DNA from: Viola odorata
Taxonomy: Eukaryota; Streptophyta; Magnoliopsida; Malpighiales; Violaceae
Reading direction: 5' to 3'
Length of the DNA stretch: 64,000 bases
Assembly: GCA_963691705.1 (NCBI GenBank)
Contig: OY829538.1
Coordinates: 15,960,443-16,024,442, forward strand
Shown: positions 43,282 to 54,980 of the stretch, in pieces
How the letters are laid out: each line of letters starts with the position of its first letter
How positions within the stretch are numbered: position 1 is the stretch's first letter
Program-made: the position numbers and the translations under genes
The notes under the pieces: model-generated
What the model was told of the DNA's origin: nothing
What the model saw: only the letters and a program-made list of their open reading frames with translations
Databases searched by the model: none

Positions 43282-43909
43282 GCCTTGCACTTTGCCTTTT
43301 GATTTTTGTTGTTGTCATGTCTTTATCTATCCTTTGAGGATATTTTGTAATCTTGACAATATCAGCTTCCCTTTAGACTATTGCCTTTTGCCTATAATTT
43401 CTTTGTTGATCTTGCCTCATGACATTACTGCAACAACATGGATAGTAAACTTCATTACTAAAATCACACTGATGTGGTCATCGTACCTTATGAGGTTAAT
43501 CAACCGTTGCGTTTGCATGCACACACCATTCATGGGTGCCAAGGTATTTCTGTCTTTCGAGACATAGTGTTTCTGCGATAGTCACAATGGCTTGTTCTCT
43601 GAGGAAGACTCCTCTGCAGTGTCTCTGCTTGCTCTTTTCTCTGTTGAGAATAAGGAAATTATTTCCTCGTGTCGTATGTCTAACGCTGCATTATCATTAT
43701 TTCTATGATGATGTTTCGAAGGACAAATCACTATTATTTCCACTCATGCTGTGTATAGCTCGATGCCGCCCTTTGTTGTTAGGGGGATCACTTAGCCTTG
43801 CTAAGTTTGTTCATGATATTGTTGTTGTGATAGAGACATCTCTCCAGCCCAACTTCACTGGGTATCAACCGCTCTGTTACTGACTGGGATATCTCTCTTT
43901 ATTTCAAAT
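43282..43909. other. Spacer in element F
   Basis: No supported gene. It follows the antisense ORF and may hold its 3' UTR. Confidence 0.4.
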
Positions 43910-44320
43910 GCCAATGATCGGCTTGGGGAGTGCCTCGTCTTAGTGAGCCGTCTGATCAGGACTGGCCGTCAGAAGGATAGGATTTTCACTCCCAAGCATT
44001 GAAACCTCGCGTCCCTGGAGCTTGCCTCGTCTTAATGGGCCGTCTGTGTTAGCACGGTCACCACAAGGATAGGATTTTCACTTCCAGGACGGAGTTACTA
44101 TCTCCTTGGGGCGTGCCTCGTCTTAGTGGCCCGTCTATGTGAGCACGACTACCACAAGGATAGGATTTTCACTCCCAAGGATGCCGGGATGTGCCTCGTC
44201 ATAATGGGCCATCTATGTGAGCACGGTTGCCATAAGGATAGGATTTTCACTCCCGGGGGCGTTGGGGTGTGCCTCGTCTTAATGGGCTGTCTGTGTTAGC
44301 ACGGTCACCACAAGGATAGG
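43910..44320 (-). repeat. Tandem repeats of element F (reverse orientation)
   Basis: About five units of 75-95 bp with the core 'ggataggattttcactccc' and 'gcctcgtcttaatgggccg'. They are the reverse complement of the repeats at 38752-39200, which confirms that F and D are related elements in opposite orientation. The array is cut at 44320 by element H. Confidence 0.85.
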
Positions 44321-47300
44321 TATTATGGTCTCGGGAAGGTGTTAGGCACCCGAGTCACATCCGAAAATGGTTACCGGCTGATGAGAGAGGTGTTTAAAAA
44401 GGTGTTTGATAAAATGCATTTTGAAAAATGGGGCCCTCAGAGGAATCGTCACTTTAGTTTTTTCTATGATCGTGACCTTTCAGGGATAATTAAAAAATCT
44501 TTCTGACGGGGTTACCGTTTATCGAGATTGATTGATTATTCCTGACCGCAACGTGATGGGACTGAATTTTCCGTAAGACTGAATGAGCGCCCTCTTATTT
44601 CATCATCGGGGCATGCATGATTAAATTGATTGCTATGTGAACCTATCATGGATTGCTCACAGAGTACAATATTTAAATAATAGATTTTGAAGTGGAAAAA
44701 CTGGTGTGGGATCGAAAGTCCCCATGTACATGCAGTCAATATATGTGAGAATTAAAAATCACATGAGCATGGTATTTTAAACAACTCTTTAAACACGTTG
44801 TTCATGTGGGTTGATTTTAGTTCTGGCAGTTCTATATATCATGCGTACGATTGATATTTGCGAAAAGCGTCGAATAAATAAAAAGGAATCGAAAGGCGTA
44901 CTTTCGAGCGAAGCTTTGAAATTAAAACCTACAAAATGAGAGTGTTAGCGATAGCTTGAGAAATTGATAAGCAATTTTATGAGAATAAGAATTTAAATGA
45001 CAGTTGATTGCATACGAGAAATGATGGATTTCACGCATACAGAAATTAAATGCTGAGTTTGATAAGTGCAGGAAAATAAATGACGACAGTTGATTGCATG
45101 CGAGAAATGATGGATTTTACGCATACGAGAATTTAAATGCTGAGTTGATTGCATGCGAAAAATGATTGATTTTACGCATACGATAATTAAATGCTGAGTT
45201 GATTGCATGCGAAAAATGATTTATTTTAAGCATACGAGAATTTAAATGCTGGGTTGATTGCATGCGAGAAAAGATTGATTTTACGCATCCGAGAATTTAA
45301 ATGCTGTGTTGATTGCATGCGAAAAATGATTGATTTTACGCATACGAAAATGAAATGCTGGGTGGATTGAATGCGAGAAATGATTGATTTGACGCATACG
45401 AAAATTAAATGCCATTTTGATAAGTGTAGAAAATTTAAATGTGGTTGACGATTTACAGGGAATTAAAACAATTGATGATTTGCAGAAAATAAAACAGGTT
45501 GATAATGTAGAAATAAGCAGTTGGATATTTGCAGAAAATAAGACAGTTGCTATTTGCAGAAAATAAAACAATTGATATTTGCAGAAATAAAACAATTGAC
45601 AAATTGGGGAAGAATTTCCAGTAGGTAGCGAGAATTAAAGCAGTTGATATTTGCAGAAATTAAAACAATTGATATTTGCAGAAAATAAACAGTTGATATT
45701 TGCAAAAAATAAAATAATTGATATTTGCAGAAAATAAACAGTTGATATTTGCAGAAAATAAACAATTGATATTGCAAAAATTAATCATACGAAGCATACG
45801 AATTATTTTTACGGAAAAGTGCGATCCGAAGTGTCGGAAAGAATTAAAATGGGCTGGGCTTGATTAAAAAGGAAAGAAATAAAATTGAAATGGGCCAGGA
45901 GTAGTGCCTGGCCCGTGAAAACATTTAAATGGTGATGGGCCAAGCCCATCACCCTTACACGCGTGAACAGTGTCGAAGCATGGCACTATTCATCGTCTCT
46001 CTTCTTGGTCGCCGGCGCTACTACCGGCGGCCAAGCTCCAGCTTCCCTTGCCCATTTCTCGCGATCTTTGTACCGAGACGCTCGTCTCCTCGACGGCGTC
46101 TCGACCGTACGAAGCTCGAATTTTAATAAAGATAGTACCGAGTTTAATTTCGAAAAAATGACAAAACCGTTAATTATCGAAAACTAATTAATTCGCACAA
46201 TCTGGCTAACGATTTTTAAAATTGAGAGCATGTATTTAAGCTACATCATGTATGTGAATTACTGGCATAAAAGAAAGCAATTTATTTGCTCAAGAACAAG
46301 CCAAACGAAATTAAAGAAAAAAACATGCATAAACAACGAAAACACTTAGAGAGAGAAAGCTTACTCTCAAGCTTTTAAACTGGGCGATTGTCGCTCTAAA
46401 TGAGCAAGCTGATCAAGAGGGGAGAGAGAGCAAGTTTTCTTGCTGAATTGGTGCCCTTTGAACGTTCGATGAGGGGTTGTATTTATAGCCTTCAAACGCG
46501 TGGCTTGCCGGACGTGACGAACGCGAGTGGTGGCTATTCTTCGTGCTGGCGGGGCTACGGCCGTGAGCTGGAGGGTCTAGGGTTGAGGGTGATGATGAAT
46601 GAAGGGACATGAAGCGATGGGAGCAGGTTGGCTTGGGCGAGGACTCTGCTGCCGCTCATGGGCACTGTTCACGTGCACCATTGCCCTTAATTTGTCAACC
46701 GTTGATCTGGTTGACTTTCCTTGGTTGACTAGATCAACGGCGATGATCAATTTGGCCTTTTAGCTTATTTAAATTGCCTCGAGCCGATTCCTGCGAGCAA
46801 ACATTCCGACTTTTCGAGCCGAAGGTACCAGCGCGTAGAGAAAAATACGACGGGTTTAACCATATACAGCGAATGACGAGAATTTTTCATTTAGCACGTT
46901 TATTTTCTCGTTCAAAAGCGTGAAACGCGCGAACGGAAAAATAAAAATGTTACGTCAAAAATTACACGAAACGTTGTATACCGTTGCGAGCAGGAAAAAA
47001 GCTAGCAACTAGTTGATGGAAAACATTTCAAAGTCAAGCTATTGTCCGAGCGAACTTACTCGGGTCCAATAAAAGCTCGAACGAAAATAATAATAAAATA
47101 ATAAAAAATACTAAAAAATGCGCTAAAATATTAAAAATCGTAGAATTCATGAGATGACCTAAAACGAAGAAAAAACTAGCAAACGACTGTCGGATAGTTA
47201 AAAATGTGATTTTTAAGGCTAAAAATAATAATGAAAATACGTGACGAAAAATTAAAAATGCGATTTCGAAAGCTGACGATGCTAACGATGATGCTAAAAT

Positions 47301-47418
47301 GCGATGAAACACTTAAAAATGCTAGCGACAGTAAATCAACTGATAATGACAGTAAATTAACTAAATAACAGAAATGCTAAAATCAATTAAAAATGGCGTC
47401 AAAATTCGGGTATCAACA
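44321..47418 (-). repeat. 3' LTR of element H, end truncated
   Basis: On the minus strand it starts TGTTGATACCCG at 47418 and runs to 44321, which corresponds to 55229 in the other copy. It contains a minus-strand TATA box (TATTTATA on +, 46480-46487), a 55-bp tandem array (about 45005-45420) and a 23-27-bp array of 'tttgcagaaaataaa(a)ca' (45430-45780). The copies differ by many substitutions and indels. Confidence 0.85.
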
Positions 47419-47434
47419 GTGGCCCCCTCTTTAC
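47419..47434 (-). other. Polypurine tract of element H
   Basis: On the minus strand the string AGTAAAGAGGGGGCCAC directly precedes the LTR start TGTTGATACCCG. Confidence 0.8.
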
Positions 47435-47526
47435 TGTCTTATCGAAGTATTTGATAAGCAGTAAAGACAGTTGCCCCTATATATCTGAATTTTGGCGACA
47501 CCATAGGTCTTACCTCAAGCTTACAG

Positions 47527-48015
47527 TGATGATGTCGCTCTGGGAGGAGGTACTTGATTGATGTCTCGTTGATGTCACTCTGGGAGGAGATATATTTTGT
47601 TGTCACTCTGGGAGGAGGTAGTTTGTTGAATGTCACTCTGGGAGGAGGTAAGTTGATGTCACTGTGGGAGGAGGTATGCTTTTGATGGTGTTATTTGGTG
47701 ATTAGGAAATTGATGTTGTCACTGGGGATTAAAAAGGTGTCTATAAAATTGATGATGTTGTTCGTGGATGTCACTCTAGGAGGAGATAATTGGTTGATGT
47801 CACTCTGGGAGGAGGTATATTTTTTGTGTCACTCTAGGAGGAGGTATGCTTTTGATGTCACTCTAGGAGGAGGTAGGTTCGTCGATGTCACTCTGGGAGG
47901 AGGTATTGTTGCTGTCACTCTGGGAGGAAGTAATCGTTGCTGTCAGTCTTATGGGATAATTTTGAGGTTGTCGCTCTGGGAGGAGATAATCGTTGATGTC
48001 ACTCTGGGAGGAGGT
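47527..48015. repeat. Array of 'gtcactctgggaggaggta' units
   Basis: About 13 copies of this 19-bp core separated by variable spacers (spacing mostly 27-45 bp, one gap near 47670-47765). It lies just upstream of the 3' LTR of element H. Confidence 0.85.
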
Positions 48016-48029
48016 ATGATTTAAATTCT

Positions 48030-48385
48030 AGTCTGGGCGAGGCTATTGCATTGCCAGATGCTGGTATGAAAAATGAGGTTGCATGTCCGTGCGAGGCTAT
48101 CGCTCTTCGGACGCTGATGTGGAAATGAGAAGGAAGGTCCGTGCGAGGCTATCGCTCTCCGGATGTTGACGTGGAAATGTGAAGGAAGGTCCGTGCGAGG
48201 CTATCGCTCTCCGGATGTTGACATGGCAATGTGAGGAAATATCCGTGCGAGGCTATCGCTCTCCGGATGTCGGCGTGGCAATGTAGATGAAGGTCCGTGC
48301 GAGGCTATCGCTCTCCGGATGTTGACGTGGTAATGTGGATGAAGGTTCGTGCGAGGCTATCGCTCTCCGGACGCTGGTGCTGAAA
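48030..48385. repeat. 52-bp tandem array 'gtgcgaggctatcgctctcc'
   Basis: About seven copies; GCGAGGC recurs at about 48091, 48143, 48195, 48247, 48299 and 48351, a strict 52-bp period. A more diverged first copy starts near 48036. Confidence 0.9.
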
Positions 48386-48599
48386 GTATAGACACTCAAG
48401 GAGGAGTTATTTAGATATGCAGAAAAGTAGTCGCTCAATGAGGAGTATTTTTAAATAGACAGAACAGTAGTCGCTCAAGGAGGAGTAATAATTATGCAAA
48501 AATGTAGAATTATTTAAATGAGAGTTGTAACGTACCTTCGCTTGGATATTGATTGACGGTAACATACCTTTGCTCTGATGCTGATCCGATGACTGTTTA

Positions 48600-49105
48600 T
48601 GAATTTTCAAGATAGGGTGTGGGGACGTGACCTGACACAACATTTAACAAACGCGATGTGGGGACGTGACCCTTCAACGCTTAACAGACAACATGCGCGG
48701 ACGTGACCAGACACAACATTATCAGATGACTGTGTGGACGTGACTAGACACAACATTAAAAACACGATGTGGGGACGTGACCCTTCACAACGCTTAACAG
48801 ACAACATCTGCGGACGTGACCAGACATGACATTAATAACACGATGTGGGGACATGACCCTTCACAACGCTTAACAGACAACCTGTGCGGACGTGACCAAC
48901 CACAACATTATCAGACGACATGTGCGGACGCGACCAGACATGACATTAACAACACGATGTGGGGACGTGACCCTTCACAACGCTTAATAGACAATATGTG
49001 CGGACGTGACCAGGCACAACATTATCAGACGACATGTGCGGACGTGACCAGACATGACATTAACAACACGATGTGGGGACGTGACCCTTCACAACACTTA
49101 ACAGA
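48600..49105. repeat. 38-bp repeat in 113-bp higher-order units
   Basis: The core 'ggacgtgacc' recurs about every 38 bp. The string 'gatgtggggac' recurs at about 48655, 48767, 48842, 48957 and 49070. The spacing is 112-115 bp (three monomers) except one 75-bp step (two monomers), which shows a higher-order repeat with one missing monomer. Confidence 0.85.
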
Positions 49106-49194
49106 TGGTGTTAAAAGGGAAAGCAAGTTTTACCTTGAACTTACCGTATGAACTGAAATGGAGAGTGGTTGACCGTGAGGGAACGAGATCCACC

Positions 49195-49415
49195 ACACGA
49201 AGTTGATTTGGGAGTGGTAACGTACTCTATTCGATGTTAATTGGATTTTGATGAAAATCCAAGATGGCGAGGGCTTTACAACGATGTTGTCATCGAAGAC
49301 CCATGGTTGAGGAGTGGTGATGTTCTCCATTCGATGTTTGATTGGATTTTGATGAAAATCCAGGGCGAGGGCTTTACAACGATGTTGTCATCAAAGACCC
49401 GTGGTTGAGATTTCA
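49195..49415. repeat. Tandem duplication of about 110 bp
   Basis: Two copies of a unit containing 'gattttgatgaaaatcca' and 'gagggctttacaacgatgtt' lie in direct order (49238 and 49343 region). Confidence 0.85.
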
Positions 49416-49857
49416 CTGGAGCACATCTATATCCTGCAAATTGAAAGGAAGCAAATACAAAGCAGCGACAGATGGAAAAAGGAGAGAGCAATTGACCTAA
49501 ATATTCTTACATTTAACCTATGGCTTGCCCCCAAGATTTTTTGTTTGGAATGAAAATGATTTCTTTATTTAAGAACATAAATTCAAAACTTTTTTCTCCT
49601 TTTGGATAAAAATGTTCATTCATTTTTCGTTATAGGAACATGATTGATTTAAGTCTAGATAGCGTCTACGTCTTGTTCAAGAAATAACGACCTCATGGAT
49701 AAGACTTTCCCACAATTTGCAGCCATAAGCAATCCTCACCTGATATTAGTGTTTGCACTCACGCTCTGAAACAAGGTTAAGTGTTTTACGCTCATAAAGA
49801 TGCAACTAACATGATACATAATTTTCAATTCGCAATGTCAATCCGAGTGAATAGACT

Positions 49858-50816
49858 TCAAATGAAGATGCACATCATGGGGGTTCTAATAATCGATATG
49901 ACTTTTACGGAAAAGAATGAAAGGACATGAAATGTCCGGAAAGGAGCTTGTTTTGGGAAAAAGATTGCTTTGCTGAGGAGTTGGAAGGCTTTTGATGAGT
50001 GATGCTTTGCTGATTGGCCCTGATGAGGGCGAGGTGTGCGAGTTCTTTCGCTTTTTATTGGGGATGCTTTCTGGACGGAGTGTGTGAGCTCTGGGATCCT
50101 TGCTGGGGGTGTTTTTCGGTTGGCCAGGGGCCCTTTGCTTAAGTCTTCCCTGGGGAGTGTCATCGCTGTTCTCTTCGCGATCTGCTGCATGGGTTGGCCT
50201 TGGACCCTTTTTCTTCTCGGACCCTTACTGGGGAGGCTTGTTTTGAGATTTCTCGACTTAGCCTTGGGCCTTTTTTGCTTGAGTTCACTGTGGAAAGTTT
50301 TCTTCGAGGTTTTTCGAATTGAGTTGTCCCCGGGTTGTGCTTGCTTTTGCTCTTCGATTGTGTGTACTCTTAGAATGTCTCTGAGCATTTCTCTCTCTTT
50401 TTCCCCCCTTTTTTTTTCTTTTGATTCTCTCTTTCTTCTTTTTCTTTTGATTCTTTTTTCTTTTTTCTTTTCTTCTTTCCTTTTTTTTCTCTTTTTCTTT
50501 TTGATTTGAATGCATCAGAGTAGAGCAAGCACAACCTTCGTCTTGATCTCTTCCCCTTCTGTCTTGAGGCCTCGGCCTTCGTCATTGCTGCTTCTTCGGT
50601 GATGGTCCTTAGCGATCTCCTGGTGACCTTTTCCGTCTCCTTCATCGTGTTCTTGGACTTGACGTGCTCATGCTTCCGGCTGGCAATTTTAGCTGAAACT
50701 GCTCTTTTGGCTCCCGGGGTATGAGTGATAGTGAAGGTTTGGGGAGTGATGACATATATGGTGGAAAGAGGGAAGAAACGAAAAAAATGGAGAAGATCGT
50801 AAAAGTCCCACGTCAT
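49858..50816 (-). other. Possible decayed basic ORF in element H
   Basis: Two overlapping minus-strand frames (50816-50370 and 50388-49858) both encode Lys/Arg/Ser/Pro-rich sequence. They meet in a T-rich tract (50385-50512 on +) that gives a poly-Lys run. The element's own direction is minus, so this could be an additional ORF between pol and the 3' LTR. I recognise no domain. Low complexity alone could also explain the frames. Confidence 0.25.
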
Positions 50817-51352
50817 TTTATTGCTATCCCATGTCTAATTGCACATGTACCCTGGATATTATGCGAATTCAACTAGTACCTAGTTAGGCACTTACGCTAA
50901 TGAAAGAAACAGGGCGTGAAGGCCCAAAATACTCACAGGGATATGTTTTGTGATTGCTTACGTCTAAACATGCCATGGATATAAGAGCTAACAGACAAGA
51001 TCATGCATATTTCATATAATTTCTAATGAACGCACAAGTCATCCGTGTCGTGATAAAGTGATGAATATGCTTGATTCAAAAATGTTCAAAATGTGGGATT
51101 TTTGTTTTCTCCCCCCCCTCCTTGTTTTTAGCCCAAGTTGCACATGTATAAAGAGAAATTTTTTGCGGAAACTAAGAATTTTAGCCAACATGACGCACAC
51201 ACTCTTGCAACAACATAAATTGTCGGAGTTTAAAAATCGTGGAAGTGTAACTCGCGAAAACATAAATTACGGAAATGTAAATTGCGGATACGGAAATTGC
51301 AAAAATGTAAAAGGACAACTTCCCTGAAAAAATGAGTCCTGACATTTTTCAA

Positions 51353-51470
51353 CGCCTTCTTTTGGTCGTCACTTCATTCGCTTGCCCCCAAGTTTACAAA
51401 TCTCGTTGCACCTTCTTTTGGTCGTCACTTCATTCGCTTGCCCCCAAGTTTACAAGCCTCGTTGCACTAA
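51353..51470. repeat. Tandem duplication, 57-bp unit
   Basis: Two copies of a unit including 'ccttcttttggtcgtcact' and 'cttgcccccaagtttacaa' in direct order. Confidence 0.85.
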
Positions 51471-52027
51471 AACGACGAGACAGTTAAATAGTAAATTCAT
51501 AGGGAAAAGGTATCCCGAGATGTTGAATTTTACAATTAACGAAAGATAGAATAATTGAAAAGAACGCGTGGGTTGCCTCCCACGAAGCGCCCTGGTTTAA
51601 AGTCGCAGGCTCGACTATGGTGTGCGTTTGAGTCTTGTGCTTTTGGATCAACATCCCTTTGAACTTCATTGCTTGCCCCCAAGACTTCTCCTGATGAGGG
51701 ACTATCTCCTTTTCCGTCCTTTCTCTTAAATGGACCGATTTGCGTGGAATCCCGGCCTTATTCTTAATTGTGGATACTTTCTTCATCGGTAAAGACATAT
51801 GGTTTGTCGAAATCCACTGAATCAACATTCATCCTGAAACGCGAATAGTACAAGACGCTCGAAGAGGGGGTTAAATATATTTATTTATTTTTAAACCGAA
51901 GGGGAACACAAGTTCCTATAAAAGACAACAAAACATGCATACATATTGCAAAGAGACATCAAGAAGTGTGGCGGCGGTGTAATTACGCAGAGCCCCCCCC
52001 AAACTTCTTCACGCAAATGGTCGAGCC
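51471..52027 (-). other. Element H internal remnant after gag
   Basis: On the minus strand it includes 'cgtgggaggcaacccacg' (about 51573-51590), as also found after pol in the Athila-like element (4347). A short frame (51828-51484) is probably not a gene. Pol is missing between gag and this block. Confidence 0.45.
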
Positions 52028-53486
52028 CTATATCATCCTTCCGCTACCCAAAGCATGATTTGGAATAGGGTTGATGGTCATGCTAGAACCTTCGAAAGAG
52101 ATGCATTTGTTCTTGATCAAGTGATTAACCTTTCCTCTAAGGGCAGAGCAGCCTTTTATGGCGTGGCCTTGAGCTCCGGCGTGGTACGTGCATCTAGCAA
52201 TAGGGTTGTACCACTTCGGGTAAGGAGGTTGTATAGGCTGAATCGGGATTGGCGCAATTTTCCCGGCTGCCAAGAGATGCTCGTAAATTTCCTCTAAAGG
52301 AATGGGGAGAGGTGGTAGTGGTTTCCTATTCCAATGGGTGTGTTGGTTCTTTTATGGGATATGTGGTGGAGGCGATGGGGAAGGTTGCCGGTTACTAGGT
52401 CCCGGGGAGACAAAGATGACATCTTCCTTCATGATAGGTGCTCCTTTAAGCGTTTCTTCTGGTGTGAAAGCGGTGATCCTCCCGGACTTAATTCCTTGTT
52501 CAACTCTCTCAGCCACCATGACTATGTCGGAAAAGTTATTTGATGGATTGGATATAAGATAGGTGTAGTAGGGAGCCTTGAAAGTGTTTATGAAAATTGA
52601 CGAGAGTTCTTTGTCATTTAGCGGAGGAGAAATTCTAGATGCTAGCCCTCTCCACCTCTGAGCGTAAGTCTTCACCGATTCGTCGGTCCTCTTCTCTAGA
52701 TCCTGTAGATCAGAATGGTCTGGTGCAACTTCCAAGTTGAATTTGTATTGCCTGTAGAAGGCATCGGACAGGTCACTCTATGTCCTGATCCTGGCTCTGT
52801 CTAGACCTGGGTCTTTGGGCACTCTTCCCCAATATACTTTTCGAAGTCAGGGATCTTGTACTCGGAGGTATAACGATCCTGGGGACCATACACATATCGG
52901 CAGGGCCGGTAGGGTCAAATGGATCAGCCCCTTCAATTGCTCGAAGTCTTTCTTCGAGTAGATTCAGTCGGTCACTTTTTGGTTGCTCAGCCCCGATGGG
53001 GTTAGAACCAAAGGGTAGCATAGGTTCTGACGAGAACTGAGGTTGTGCTAGGTTGAAAATAAGAGGCTGAGTTCCCACAGGTCCGGGAACTGTGCTCGGA
53101 GGAATAGGAGGGAGATACAAGTTCTCTAGGTGGGCATGGCTCTTACTGGGGTCCACAACAGGGTTGGTCGAAAGGCGCTGAAGTGACGTGGTGATTTCTT
53201 CACCCGTACTAATCATAGGATTTGCCGCGGTGGGTACAGTGAAGGGACTAACCCATTTCCATTGACCCCCAGGACCAGGGAGTGATTGGGGGACTGAAGA
53301 TCCAATGATGGCGGATGAGGAGGGTCCCATCATTTGGCTAGGATCAAAACTGGGTGGGAACTTATTGGTTGCTTCCTCTCACTCTTTTTCGGCCTGAGTG
53401 GGCTTTTCTGTAGTAACCCTTACTTGCTCTTCTAGCTCTTTTACTCTAGCAGCCAATGCCTCTTCTGTCTTGGTTGGTTCGGCCAT
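52028..53486 (-). pseudogene. Ogre-type gag of element H, broken
   Basis: The start is at 53486 (MAEPTKTEEALAARVKELEE), with an in-frame TGA after about 35 codons. Then comes the N-terminal part to 52773 (LEERLRAIEGADPFD, MVPRIVIPP) and a frameshift near 52870. A deletion removes part of the capsid. The capsid end follows (52735-52352; LEKRTDESVKTYAQRWRGL, PPLNDKELSSIFINTF). A further stop leads to the zinc-type region (52273-52028; CTYHAGAQGHAIKGC, pattern C-x2-H-x5-H-x4-C, single copy). This shows what the complete layout was, in contrast with element E, where the capsid is missing and the zinc module is doubled. Confidence 0.85.
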
Positions 53487-53589
53487 TTTTTGCGTTTGAA
53501 GTCTAGTTATGGGGGGACCTTGGCGGAGTAATTTGCTTGCGAGGAGCTATCGTGAACCTAAAAAAAGGAAAAAAGAGTAATTATAAGTT

Positions 53590-54261
53590 AGGATATGTAG
53601 GTGATGTGCAATCCCGAGGCCTCCACATTGCTCAATCGTTTTCCGGCTACACTTTCACTTGATATTTTTAGGGCGGTCGGAGAGGCGTGATCTCCTGGTT
53701 GTGGATGATATGCGAAGGAAGCCTCTATTCTTTCCAACGACATGGAGCAATCTGAGATGTTATCTGCGAAACCCAAATCAACAGGGGCAACCAATGCCGC
53801 CATGCTAGGAAGATCTCTTTCACACTATGCTTTCAACGATGCAGGGCCTGATGCCTGGTGAACCCAACCAAGGGGAGGGACGACGATCTATGCTATGAAC
53901 TCGGAGCTTCTTGTAATAAGCTAAGAGGATAGGGCCATGAGTGAGCGCTACTCGGCTGTTTTTCGGATGTTTGGTCTAATATTTCAGTGTTTTAGTGAAA
54001 TGATTGTGTTTATCCCAGAGGGATCTTCTCTTTCTTTGTGCGATGGTCTTTTGAGTTGTATTTTGGATGGATAATTGATATGGAAAAGATGAGGTGATTT
54101 AATAAAAATCCGAAAGAGTATGACTTTATTAAAAGCGTTTACAAAAGTATGGTAAACTTGCCAACTACCTAAATTCATCAAAAATGGCTAAGATAGATGA
54201 AATCAGGGGTCCTAGCTAAAAGAAAAGGTTTGCCGACATCCGAGCCTTTCCCTGAAGGTGT
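53590..54261 (-). other. Element H spacer between ORF1 remnant and gag
   Basis: No convincing coding frame. A minus-strand frame at 53803-53588 is short and unrecognised. Confidence 0.4.
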
Positions 54262-54381
54262 CAATCCTGGATGTCAGAGTTTTCCTGCCAAAGGTATTCC
54301 AACGAAGCCAACTCCCCTTTCTGCATCTCTATCTCAGCTTCTAACGCGGTAATTCGACTTGGCAATGCCTGATCGTTGAAA
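54262..54381 (-). pseudogene. Ogre ORF1 C-terminal coiled-coil remnant (element H)
   Basis: The minus-strand frame shows RITALEAEIEMQKGELASLE, closely parallel to the end of ORF1 in E (RARVVVLEVEAKVQKKKVAL). The rest of ORF1 has been deleted between here and the leader. Confidence 0.6.
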
Positions 54382-54959
54382 CTTCATTTCTCGAAAATAT
54401 CAAGTGAAAGTAGTGTAGGTGCCGACATATCGAATGAGCAAAATGGGTCCTGTGGGACAAAAAGACAATTTTAAATGCAAAGTGACCTGCACGTGTAAGA
54501 AAATTTACAATTAGTATAACAGAGAATTTATGAAAAAATGGAAATCATGGCAACAAGATGAATAGAGCCACGACAAACAGGTATAATCATGATGCACGTG
54601 CTGGGGCTCTGATTCCGACACCTCTAACTGGCTTGAATGGTTCCCGGATGATACCATGAAAAGGTCTCTAAAGTGTCGTCTAGTGTCCCGATTCCTTGCG
54701 AAATCGTGTTACCTTTCGACTGGCTTTAGGGGTTCATCCGAGTTGGGATTGGTGAACACTACCCAGGACATGTGTCCTAGGGCGTCACTACTACCCTCCT
54801 AATTTGGTAATTGTCCCCTAGGTGTAGGGCGCTATGAAATGTATATGACAATTGATAAAGCAAATAAATGAACAGACCAGCAATTGATCAAAGTAAATAA
54901 ATAAATAAACAAATAAAACACCTCTCTAAAAAGATAAAACCGGCTCCGACCCTTTAAGC
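54382..54959 (-). other. Leader of element H
   Basis: Non-coding; it is collinear in reverse complement with the E leader (26690-26910), including 'aatcatgatgcacgtgct' and 'ctacccaggacatgtg'. Confidence 0.6.
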
Positions 54960-54977
54960 TCCCCAGTGAAGTCGCCA
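54960..54977 (-). other. Primer-binding site of element H, tRNA-Arg type
   Basis: On the minus strand TGGCGACTTCACTGGGGA, identical to the site in E, three bases after the LTR end (TGTCGCGCC on +, from 54981). Confidence 0.75.
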
Positions 54978-54980
54978 AAC

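Larger units (their letters stand above)
18576..44320 (-). mobile_element. Tat-type Ty3/gypsy element F (3' part only; hosts D and E)
   Basis: Minus-strand retrotransposon inserted in the ATHILA ORF of element C. Retained parts, reading in element direction: tandem repeats (44320-43910), a long additional ORF in antisense (43281-41167), more antisense ORFs (23179-19367) and the 3' LTR (19152-18576). Element D with nested E (23248-40593) interrupts it; 23247 and 40599 were once adjacent. Gag, pol and the 5' LTR are not in the window: the F sequence ends at about 44320 where the truncated LTR of element H begins. Confidence 0.7.

Noticed and set aside
46400..46612. 70-codon + strand frame, also present at 56761-56973
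   Set aside because: It is in the LTR of H around the TATA box, on the strand opposite to transcription; its preservation follows from LTR duplication.
48816..49151. 111-codon + strand frame
   Set aside because: It is a translation of the 38-bp/113-bp tandem repeat (a 113-bp unit is not a multiple of three, so the frame does not even repeat exactly) and has no recognisable domain.
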